From Epiperipatus broadwayi (Eukaryota > Onychophora > Udeonychophora > Euonychophora > Peripatidae): DNA of 64,000 nucleotides. The notes beneath the pieces are model-generated. The model was not told where the DNA came from. It worked only from the letters and a program-made list of their open reading frames with translations, and ran no database searches. How positions within the stretch are numbered: position 1 is the stretch's first letter; each line of letters starts with the position of its first letter. Shown here in pieces: positions 35,276 to 45,019 of this stretch. The stretch is from NCBI GenBank assembly GCA_028023455.1, contig JAQFVV010006231.1, positions 5,098,036 through 5,162,035 of the forward strand, in the 5' to 3' direction. A program made the position numbers and the translations under genes.

Positions 35276-35391
35276 AATTTATTAATTAAGGCAATGTAAT
35301 AAAGGAACAAATTAAGATTAAATATTTTTAATATTGTTAGCTTAATTAATTAGTAACAACAAAACATAATTTTCAATTTATGCATGGTTAC
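35276..35391 (-). other. intron sequence downstream of the IBA57 exon
   Basis: AT-rich sequence beginning, on the minus strand, with the donor GTAACC directly after the exon at 35392. No further IBA57 exon is recognisable here. Confidence 0.55.
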
Positions 35392-35554
35392 CTGCAATTT
35401 CTGTTTTGTTTATTAATCTCCAACCTAAATGAGGAATTCTAGGATCTTGAACACAAATAATAACTTGATTTTTATTTACATCAGGATGAATTTGACCAGA
35501 AGGAGAAAATATCACCCAAAGACTATATTCAGAATCTACATTTATAATGTCCAT
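35392..35554 (-). CDS. IBA57: IBA57 homologue, internal exon (middle of protein)
   Basis: A 163-bp exon flanked by a TTTTTTTAG acceptor (complement of 35555 onward) and a GCAG/GTAACC donor (complement of 35391-35386). It reads in one open frame of 54 codons plus one base: MDIINVDSEYSLWVIFSPSG at the start, then VIICVQDPR, and LGWRLI near the end. The pattern VW/LW...SP...RDPR/QDPR...GWRLL matches the middle of the IBA57/CAF17 family, mitochondrial proteins related to GCV_T that act with ISCA1 and ISCA2 in making 4Fe-4S clusters. The leading Met is internal, not a start. The exon joins in phase 0 to the one at 54614-54751, whose product ends in YRLRKK. The next exon, entering in phase 1, was not found. 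Confidence 0.85.
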
Positions 35555-35964
35555 CTAAAAAAATAAAATTGCATTTTTTATTCATATAGATAAAATTGCA
35601 AAGATGATATTTTGATATTTTTTATATTCACTAAAACACATACAAGATTTATTAATAATACAAACAAACTAGAAAAAAAACACATAATACCTTCTGTAGA
35701 ATGACCTTCTCTTCACCAAAGAAACATAATAAAATTACTTCAATTTAACATTGAAAGTATATCATGAGAACCTCTACAAATTAACTGGTCAGCACAACAT
35801 TGATCTAATTGTACTTCAAAAGATTCACTATTCTTCTAATAATGCATATCTTTTTAAAATCTTGCATTTACCTATGATTAATGATAGAATACTTTCTAAA
35901 CATGATATATCTACTTTTGTTTTAAATTATCGTATTTATATAGCGCAATGTATATAAATTGTAA

Positions 35965-36283
35965 TAAACTAAAGATCAGCATTTCAAGCTAATGTACATG
36001 CGCTTTTTTTTTTATGAATGTTAATAATAAATACTTTCATTTCCAACACAAGATAGTCTTTGCGAAAGAATAGAATGAATCCACATATTTCTTCAACCCA
36101 AATGCTTAAATATGGACTATTTAAGATTTGCCCATACTTAAGCATTTGGGTTGAAGGAATAGGTGGATTCATTCTATTCTTTCACAAAGACTTTATCTTG
36201 TGTTGGAAATTAAAATATTCATTTATTATTAACATTCATAAAAAAAAGTGCATGTACATTAGCTTGAAATGCTGACCTTTAGT
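35965..36283. repeat. foldback element, ~150-bp arms
   Basis: Left arm about 35965-36117 and right arm about 36132-36283 are nearly perfect inverted complements around a loop of about 14 bases. Shared words include AACTAAAGRTCAGCATTTC, AAGCTAATGTACATGC and CCAACACAAGATA. No ORF of its own: the 62- and 71-codon frames on the two strands mirror each other because the arms do. High arm identity implies a recent origin or ongoing conversion. Confidence 0.85.
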
Positions 36284-36399
36284 TTATTTAAATTATCTTG
36301 TAAAGGAATCAATTTCTATTGAAGATACTTCAAATAATATTGCAATCACTATTTGATTAGATAATTTTTATGTATGCAATGTTTACAAATCCCCAATAG

Positions 36400-38960
36400 A
36401 AATTGATCCTATCCCCTACTTCCAATTCAATTCTCATAGTAGTCTTTGAGGTTATATAAATGAGGATCAAGCAGATTGTCAACTTACAGAATGAATGAAT
36501 TTAAATATCATGCATTTACTTAATGATGCTAAGCAAGAAGGAACATTTCATTTGGGTAAATGGAGGATAGAAATAACTCCCAATTTATGTTTTTCAATAA
36601 AAAATACTACTGATATTAGATTATTTTACCCATAATCAATACAAATCAAGTCTAATCACTTTTGGAACTTGCATTCTTATAATTGAAAGCTACTCTATTC
36701 CAAGATAGAATTTAAGAAAAGTAAACTGAAATTAATTTCCTGAATATCTTGAATAAATATTAAACAGAATCCAATTCCTTCTTGATATGATAGGTTTAAC
36801 AAAATCTTAATAACAGCTGCCAGACTCCATCCTTCATAGATATCATAAGCAATTCATTACAGATAGGAGTAAAACTAGAAGTCCTCTTTATAGTCAATTT
36901 TTGTCTACCAAAGATCCAGAAAATTATTAATTTAGAAAATCACTAAATAATTCTAGAAAAAAAAAAAATGGAGAGACCATGGAGAAATAAAACTTTTCAA
37001 AATCTAATCATAGGGTCTAAGCACTTTTATGAAAATATGGTGGATGCAAAATTATCTTAAAAAACAAACCATTGTCACTGCTAATCAGTTGCTGATCTTA
37101 TACACCATACGTGTAAAACCAAAACTAATAGAATGAGGAAAAACATCATTAGAGCACAATTACAAGCATCTCTTTCACAAGGTTCATACAATAACAGTCT
37201 TATAAAATCTGTAGATGTTGATGAACTCAAACTTATCTTTGATTATCCTAAATCAGAAAATGCTCCAAGAATAGATAGCATATTTCCAGTGTTTCTAAAA
37301 AATTGAAAACATAAACACAAACATAGTTGATAGAATTACTTGATATTACTTATATAGAAAGTATTCTAAAAACTTAGCTTACAAGCAAAATTATAGCAAT
37401 CTTAAAACCAAATAAATCCAGCAATGATCCAAAAAATTATAGTTTAATATTATTAATGTGTATTCCCTACAAACTGCTGAAAGTCAACTTCTTATAGAAC
37501 AATCTAGTTTTAGTCCAAGAAAAAAATGTTGTGAACAAGCTTTATTTTTAACAACTCACAGCGAAAAAGCTTTCAAAATAAATTAAAAACTGGTGCTTCC
37601 TTTACTGATATAACTTCAGCTTATAAAATCTGTTTGGAAAAAGTCTTCTAAAATTCCTAAATGCAGAAAAACTATTAATTTATTTGACAAAAAGTTCTAT
37701 AAAAAATTCAAGTTATCATCATAGTAGATACAAGCTTTTCTAGAAAGGATTGTCATAGGGTTCAGTTCTTTCACCTACTTCAATATATTTATCAGTGATT
37801 TGCCAGATGCAGAATTCAGAACATTTTCTATTCTGATAGTATTATTTTGACTTCTAAAAACAGATCTTTTCCTGAAATAGAAAAGTCTCCCAATAAGAAT
37901 ACGTAAAAATTGGAAATGTTTTTCCAAAACTGGGAAAAATATATTTTTTTATTTTTAAACATTTTGATCTATATTTGGCTTGTTATAATCACTTGGAAAC
38001 ATTGATATTTGTCACTATTTTGTCTCGCTTTTTGTGATACACACACACATTTTTAATAACTAATTTATTATTCAATGAAGATACATTTAAACAATAGAGA
38101 ATCATCTTATAATCTAAATGTAAGCTTTTGCAATAGTAATCTGAAATATAATTCTACCCAATAATTATTTAAGAATGACCTTGAATCATAGCTTACTTTA
38201 TTTTCATTATTTATTTAAGATTAAATCAAATTAATTTCTAGAAATAACCTCCTTGAAAAGCTGATTAGCAGTGCTTGGAATTAGGATGCAAACACTTTAT
38301 GGACAACTTCCTTAACATTAGCATATTATGTTATAAATAATAATGTGCCTGGTTAAAAAAAAGTTCTCACACTAATTATTTGGATTCTCATTTAAATATT
38401 ACCATGAGAAATATTAATGGCATACTTGTTTACTTCTTTGCAATGGCTTTCTGTTTTTTCATATATTTCTCCACCGGATATCTAAAGAGAAATTTCATCA
38501 TAGAAAATGAATACAAATCTGTGAAGTAGATCGGATATGCCAATAACTACAGTTTCCCCATCTAATATTCAACTCAACTTGAGTTCTTCTTTTAGGATGT
38601 TGAAACAAAAATTTACAACTGAAAAATTATGCATAAAAAATGAAATTCTCATGAAATGTCAAATAAATTTCTTTTTCCAGATCCAACAATAAAGCCAGCT
38701 GGATTTGATCTACCCAGATGCAAATGAAGTTTCGACAACAGATTTAAGACAACACATGATCATTATACTAATCTATTCTAAAAGTGGAATTTATCAGTTA
38801 CTAATCTGTATAAATATGGATAAATACAAGCTATGAACGATGTAATTAATGATTGAAAAAATTATGGCTACAATGGCAAATTTGAAGACTTTAATAAAGC
38901 TTTTAGTGAATCTATGTCCTGGTTAGAATCTTTAGATTCTTTTATGATATCTTGTTAATA
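36400..38960 (+). pseudogene. jockey/CR1-like LINE relic (endonuclease to C-terminus)
   Basis: Plus-strand, broken by many stops and frame changes, but the order of a LINE ORF2 is clear. About 36430-36650 is endonuclease-derived. About 37390-37480 reads ILKPNKSSNDPKNYS and IPYKLL (RT motif 0/1). About 37740-37800 reads KGLS-stop-GSVLSPT, matching the KGLPQGSVLSPTLF box, and SDLPDA-like sequence follows. 38085-38300 reads VHLNNRESSYNL, KYNSTP, YLRMTLNHSL and RNNLLEKLISSAW. 38690-38760 reads DPTIKPAGFDLPR and NRFKTTH. About 38860-38950 reads YNGKFEDFNKAF and SMSWLESLDS. The catalytic DD box is lost. A 136-bp foreign block is inserted at 37936-38071. This copy is long dead. Confidence 0.8.
37936..38071 (+). 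repeat. 136-bp repeat, copy 1 (inside LINE relic)
   Basis: Identical to 39406-39541 except for one C/T difference (TCTCGC against TCTTGC). It interrupts the LINE relic between a tryptophan-bearing NW motif and the VHLNNRE motif. It ends in ACACACACATTTTTAATAAC and TAATTTATTAT. No terminal inverted repeats are seen. Confidence 0.85.
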
Positions 38961-39405
38961 ACTACATTAACTGATATCACAAAAAAATTATAAATGATTA
39001 GAAAACCACATGTATTTACAGTATCCTTCTAACAAATCATACATAAATTAAAAAAAACTTCACATGTAATTACAATATAAATTATTATATAAATAAAGCA
39101 TAATAGTGTGTATGTAATGATATTCCAGCTATGCTTGATATAAATATTAAAAATGAAGAATATAAATCTAAAATAAATATAAACATGATTTCTCAACAAA
39201 TAATGTAGATACAAATAATGTAATAGGAATGTTAAGTATGCTCAGATAAAAATATTGTCAAACATAATGGTCATAAACATTCAATTATATGAAACTTATT
39301 TCTAAAATTTGTTAAATATAATGTTTAAAAATATTTAGATCTAAAGCACAAACAGTCTTGCAATTCAGAAAAATTTTATTTTATTAATTAATTGACTAAT
39401 CATAT

Positions 39406-39541
39406 AAAATATATTTTTTTATTTTTAAACATTTTGATCTATATTTGGCTTGTTATAATCACTTGGAAACATTGATATTTGTCACTATTTTGTCTTGCTT
39501 TTTGTGATACACACACACATTTTTAATAACTAATTTATTAT
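39406..39541 (+). repeat. 136-bp repeat, copy 2
   Basis: Second copy in the same orientation, 1470 bp downstream of the first. The sequence between the copies (38072-39405) contains the rest of the LINE relic and about 440 bp of unassigned AT-rich DNA. Confidence 0.85.
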
Positions 39542-40250
39542 ACAAAACACAAGAGAAACCTTCTCTATTACAGAAAAACAAAACAAAATTATCAGATGTT
39601 CCTATTAATTCCATTTTCTCTTAACTATGTACAACTATTAACTTTCTAAAGCATATAATCTGTGAATAAAATAATTCAAAAATCAAACAGCCTATAACTA
39701 AATTAGATATTTGATGTTTCTTATTTAATATCTAAGGTTTTTTTAATGGCAACTGATAAATAAACATCCTTCATAAAAGGACTTTTACCAAATTACTGTT
39801 TTCTGAACAAATTTCTTGTTGCTCTATTTCATAATTAAATATAACTTCACTTTTTGTATTTCTGTCATGATTGAATATATACATTTAATATTTTACTATA
39901 AATAGAACATCTGAGAATATCATAAGAATATTTTTTATTCTTATTCTAATTCAATTGGAAATTCAATTCAATATGTTATTCAAGTGTTACCAGAATATTT
40001 GCACCGGTGATTCATCATGTGTACACACAATGATTGTTTCATCAACATAGTGAAATACTTTTAATAGAAATAATAGTTATGGTTGTGATTTCAAGTTTGT
40101 CCATACAATATTGTTAATCAGAGATGACACTGGTGAACCAATAACCATTACTTAATTATGTTGAAAGAATTCTGGGTATCAATTTAATCGACTATCTACA
40201 TTTTCATTTTTATCTTTTATTAATTCTTTAAATTATTAGAATTTTAAACT
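39542..40250. other. AT-rich DNA, no gene recognised
   Basis: No gene or repeat with clear borders. Confidence 0.5.
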
Positions 40251-40254
40251 TCTC

Positions 40255-40413
40255 TCAATATTATAATAAAATAAAATTAAAAGCGTAAGATGCACTTGAA
40301 AGAGAAGCTATAAAGAGTGCAAAATATTAAAAAAATAGCGCTTTCAAGGTGGGTTGAGGCAACCGCCTCGAAAGAGCTAAGCTTTTAATATTCTTACGCT
40401 TTTTATTTTATTA
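40255..40413. mobile_element. ~160-bp element with terminal inverted repeats (MITE-like)
   Basis: ATAATAAAATAAAATTAAAAGCG at the left and CGCTTTTTATTTTATTAT at the right are inverted complements apart from a small gap, and both continue into GTAAGA / TCTTAC. Inside is a GC-rich compound hairpin at about 40346-40377: CTTTC, AGG, GGTT pairing with AACC, CCT, GAAAG around GAGGC. No ORF. A structured RNA is also possible. Confidence 0.55.
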
Positions 40414-40789
40414 TCTCTTTAATTAAACATTGCTTTGCTATCATGAAAGAATACTGTAATGCCTAGTCGATCATTTGAAGATTTCTTTAGAAAAATTATG
40501 ATTTATCTTAGTAATAGTACCTATGACTTAATTTATAAATTCAAAGTGTAATCTAAAACCTGTTATTATTACTTTTTATTTACAGGTTGTTGTTTTTTTT
40601 GTGGAAAACTTTTAGTAATATTTGTTTTTTTTTTTCAATTTCTAAAAAATGTCAATTGTAAGTTTTCAAAGTTTCTTTGGATTTCTCATTGTCATATACC
40701 CAATATTGGCTTATAAAACTGATTGCTTTAGAATTTCGAAGAAGTTCTTTTGATTTGTTTTGGAATTTTTATTATTCTATCTTTAAAAA

Positions 40790-41220
40790 TTTGTGTAAAT
40801 TTCTTCTTTCATACTGGCTTTTTAAAAAGTAATGGAAAAGGAAGAGGAGGAATTAATGGGATCTGTAGTATTCCCTAATTTAAATAACCTGTTTTAATTG
40901 ATAGATTAGATTGGAAATTTTGTCTTTAAAATTTCTTCTTTCTTATTGCCTTTTTAAAAAATGATGAGAGAATGACAGGTAAGTTAAACCTAATTCAAAC
41001 AAGAGATGTCTTTAAAAATTTGTAATTTTTTTTTCTTATTGCCTTTTTAAAAAGTGAGGAGAGAGGGAGGGTAGAACTATTACCTAATATAAATGACTTG
41101 TTTGGGTTTCTAATTGACATATTTTGTCTTAATAGATTTTAAATTTCTTCTTCCTTATTGGCTTTTTAAAAAGTGAGAGAAGTGGGGAAGGAATAATTAT
41201 TTTGCGAACTTTGATCCAAC
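40790..41220. repeat. degenerate tandem repeat, four copies of ~95-130 bp
   Basis: The core TTTCTTCTTTCTTATTGGCTTTTTAAAAAGTGA occurs near 40800-40830, 40930-40962, 41025-41055 and 41145-41175, each followed by a purine-rich GAGAGAGGGAGG-type tract and CCTAATNTAAA. Spacing is uneven (132, 93 and 120 bp), so it is an old tandem array. Confidence 0.7.
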
Positions 41221-41636
41221 TACATTCAATACAGATCCAATCAAACACTCCAAATAAAAAAGAAACTGGCTAACAAAAAAGCTTAGTATTAATTCTTTTT
41301 TTTTATTGATTTAAATTTTTTTTAAATTAAAAACTAAAAAATAATACAACCATTTAAATGAAAACCAAAACTATTATTTCCAGAAACACTTTAAATCAAC
41401 ATTTGTTTTTAAATTAATTTCTAACAAGTTAAAAAATTTTTTTTATTGTAACATGATGACAGAGCAGGAATATGTTGTTTGCTTTTTTTAATTTTTGATT
41501 TTTTTTTTAATTCTCATTAAATTTATAAAAAATAAAAGTTGGCCCCCAAAAAATCTGCCAATGAAAACTAATTCTAAGAGATTTTACATTACACTGGTAA
41601 TTTTTTTTTAAAAAAAATTTAAACATATATATATAT
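41221..41636. other. AT-rich DNA, no gene recognised
   Basis: Poly-T and poly-A rich. Nothing supported. Confidence 0.5.
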
Positions 41637-41910
41637 TGTAACCGGACCCGTACAACCTCTTTATAACCTCGGTTGTAATAATTTCCTGATGAGCATGTTG
41701 CAGGAAGGAACTATCGATTGGCATTCCCCAATGCAGATGTTATCCCCCCCTACAACAATATTTCCTGCTCATCAGAGGATGTAGCACCATAGAGACTGGA
41801 AGCATCTAGACATTTCTGTTTGGTTTTCCAAACGGCACCACTAAAGTTCCATCTCACTACAACCTGACTTACGTAGGTCTAGTTATGCCAGACATAGCTC
41901 AGGAGGCATG
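41637..41910. repeat. GC-richer island starting TGTAAC, unknown element
   Basis: A sharp change of composition at 41637 starts with TGTAACCGGACC. CCTGATGAGCA (about 41685-41695) is repeated inverted as TGCTCATCAG (about 41757-41766), and GGTTGTAATAATTTCC faces CTACAACAATATTTCC. No ORF. The TGTAAC start resembles the other LTR-like units in the window, but I could not define a right end or a target duplication. Confidence 0.35.
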
Positions 41911-42019
41911 AAATTCTTATGAACATGTGCAATGAATGATAAGTGATGCAAAAAATAATAGAACTGAACAACTGGATAACTAAAATTGATTTTAAGTAAC
42001 AACAATTTTATTTAACAAC

Positions 42020-42600
42020 AATTAATTTGCAAGTCCTTCTAATAAAGTTCCTTCATATCCATGTGATGATTCATTTTCAGTTCATTTATGAAAAGGTTAG
42101 AAGCACTTTATTGATCAATAGTTCATTTGCAAGTCCTTCTAATAAAGTTCAACCTTCATTTCAAATGAAAGCTCATTTTAATTTATCTTGGCTAAAGAAT
42201 TCCAAGGGTCTTTTATCAAGTAGATGTCTACCAATACTGCATGAATATTTTTAACTATTTGTTCCATATCTGTATATTCTTTTTAGGTAGGTAAATAGGT
42301 AAGATGAGCTATTCCAGATTTGGGAAGCTTCTATAATTGTCAAGTATAAATATACATTTGTGCGCATAAGTTTCATTATTTTCTTCATATACAATCAATA
42401 TGCATGTAAACATCTGTAATTCACAAAGTACTTCATTATTTTTAAATTTATCATAGGTTGGTAAACAGGTAATGTAAGTAATTCCATGTTTGTGGACTAT
42501 TCATAATCCAGTCAAGTATAAATGTGCATTTATGCGCATAAGTTTCATTATTTTGTTCATATACCATCGATATGCATGTAAGCATTTGTAATTTTTATTT
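42020..42600. repeat. direct repeats (25-bp pair and ~140-bp pair)
   Basis: CAAGTCCTTCTAATAAAGTTC occurs near 42030 and 42128. A longer unit starting TAGGTAGGTAAATAGGTAA at 42284 returns at 42454 as TAGGTTGGTAAACAGGTAA and continues with shared GTCAAGTATAAAT, GCGCATAAGTTTCATTATTT and ATATGCATGTAA. The period is 170 bp. Confidence 0.75.
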
Positions 42601-42903
42601 AGTTATTCTAATATATAGCATAAATATTGTTATTTGGTCTGCCACAGACATATATTTCTATATATAAGTTGATCAGCAGTTTCATTTATTCATTAGCCAA
42701 TTATAGTTATATGTAATAGCTCAGTATTTCTGACTCTTCCAGATGTACTTATTTGTATATCAGTAATATAAATCATTATAAGTATTCATTTTTATTTTAT
42801 TTTAATTCAAATGTATCTGCATATGAGAAGTCAATCATTTATGATTTACCTTATTAAAAATGCATTGTGATTATAGATATTTTTAGTATTTGTCATTTAT
42901 CAT

Positions 42904-43290
42904 TATATTTATTCATAATTTTCTTTTTTAAGAAAGATGTTTTGTTTTGTCTTTTATAAACACATATAAGTATTGAATAAAATGCCTTTTGATTATAGAT
43001 ATTTAAGACATTTAGTATTTATAATTTATTATTAATAAAACCTATTTTCACATAGCTATATTTATTCATAATTTTCTTTTTTAAGAAAGATGTTTTGTTT
43101 TGTCTTTTATAAACACATATAAGTTTTGAATAAAATGCCTTTTGATTTATAGATATTTAAGACATTTAGTATTTATAATTTATTATTAATAAAACGTATT
43201 TTCACATAGCTATATTTATTTATAATTTTCTTTAAAAATAACGTTTTGTTTCGTTTTTTTTTTTTATAAATACATATAAGTATTGAATAA
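42904..43290. repeat. tandem repeat, period ~154 bp, 2.5 copies
   Basis: Units start with TATATTTATTCATAATTTTC at 42904, 43057 and 43211 and contain GATGTTTTGTTTTGTCTTTT and AAGACATTTAGTATTTATAA. The first two are nearly identical; the third is partial and diverged. Confidence 0.85.
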
Positions 43291-44450
43291 CCTTCATTTT
43301 ATCCAGTTTGTTACTTCACTTTAGATGTTACTGCATTCAAAAAGAAGTCATTGTATTTAAGCTGAATGGCATTATTTACTTTCCATGATGTTCACACAGG
43401 CAAATCTTGGAGAACCATGGCTTTGGATGAAGAGAAGAAACTGTTACCGATTAGCCTTCCATCGTTATGATTTCCGTATTAATATTTTCTTTTTTCATCA
43501 TTAACAGTGGCTATAAATATTATATTCCAAGGTTCCTTAAAATCAGCTGTCAATTAAATAGTTAAGCAACACTTAGATGAAAATTTTAACTTTTTAACTC
43601 TTCACTTTTCTTACTTTTTTAACTCCTTTTAAAATCTAAAATAAAATCTTTAAATCTCCTCTTTGAACTTCAACTCAACTATTTATACTCTGATCCCTGG
43701 ATTGATTAAGCAGCACTGCCCACAGTATCTGATTTGCTCCACAGCTTTCATTTAAGCCCGAGTGCTTTTCTCTTCTTAAGGATTGGACACTACTTTCCGC
43801 AGGACAGATAAGGAATCATGATGATTAAGCCATGTTTTTCAATTTGATAAGACTGCCTCAAGCGATTATTACACTTTATATGATAACATCGTTTTAAAAA
43901 TTAAAAATGTAATATTTTTAAAAAATGCCAGTTTTAAATAAATACTAGTGATGTATTTATATAATAATCCAAAATTATAAAATCAATAATGAAGGTTTAT
44001 CTTCTTTTTTCTCAGTTATAGAAAATAATGATTTTCTTGTAAATTTATAAACTGTTTGCTTTATTTTTTTAAAAAAATATAAGATCAACTTCTTTTTTTA
44101 TACATCTGCCAATTTTTTAGGTGGGAGGGTAAAATAGCTTTTAGAATACATATACCTGTGAAACAGCATTTCTGTTTCAATATACATATATATGCAATCA
44201 ACACTACAATGAGTGATTATATATATCTTTATATTTTATGTATCTATGAAAATTATAACTATATCAAGAGTTATTGGAAATATTTAAGAAATATTATTTT
44301 AACATTTCAAACCTTTAACTACATTGTTTCCAGGATAAATTGAATTTGTTTGATATGCTACATCATTATAAATTTAAGCCTTGTTAACATATATATTTAA
44401 AGGGAGGTTCTTTCTTTATTTTACTTAGTATTAGAATACATAATTATATT
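43291..44450. other. AT-rich DNA, no gene recognised
   Basis: 43370-43830 is slightly less AT-rich than the rest but shows no frame or motif I recognise. Confidence 0.5.
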
Positions 44451-44453
44451 TAG

Positions 44454-44742
44454 ATATAGAGAGATATAATATACAGAGCATACCAATAGCTCAAACAAGC
44501 TCATAATTGATAAGTGCGATAAGAGAAAATATTTTAAATCTCTATTTGGAATGTTCTTATCCCAGACCAATTGAGCTGATATTATAGATCTAGTGTCTGA
44601 ATGTTCTAGCTCGAGGGTGAGCCATAAACTTGAAAACAATTAGTCTGGGGATAAGAACATTCCAGAAAGAGATTTTAAATATTTTCTCTTACCAGTTATC
44701 AATTAAGAGCTTGTTTGAGCTATTGGTATGCTCTCTATATTA
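44454..44742. repeat. foldback element, ~100-115-bp arms
   Basis: The left arm (about 44454-44570) and right arm (about 44643-44742) are inverted complements. Shared words: AGAGCATACCAATAGCTCAA, TTTTAAATCTC and GGAATGTTCTTATCCC. The loop of about 72 bases contains CTCGAGGGTGAG. The arms differ by a few substitutions. Confidence 0.85.
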
Positions 44743-45019
44743 CATATTTGTAAATACAAGCGTATAAAATCAATACCATGCTATATATGACTTGCTTAAT
44801 TGATTATTATATAGAGAGATGATGATTTCATCTTTATCTAGTTCATAAGATATACACACATATTTATAATCTTTTGTCTTGAGTCATAACTTATAAAAAA
44901 ATAATTATAAGTTAGCTTGGATTCATCTTTTGATAGGAACCTTTAAATGCACTGTTATGTAAATAATTAGACATGATTGATATAGACATTAATATTTTAA
45001 TTAAATATCCAACAAACAT

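Noticed and set aside
35392-35554. Independent small gene starting at the ATG (complement of 35554-35552)
   Set aside because: The ATG directly follows a TTTTTTTAG acceptor and the sequence aligns with the interior of IBA57. It ends at a GT donor with no stop codon.
36060-36275. 71-codon ORF in the foldback
   Set aside because: The same peptide segments appear on the opposite strand because the arms mirror each other. It is a palindrome artefact.
41685-41770. Hammerhead motif at CTGATGAGCA
   Set aside because: CTGATGA is present on both strands but no stem II followed by GAAA can be formed at the right distance.
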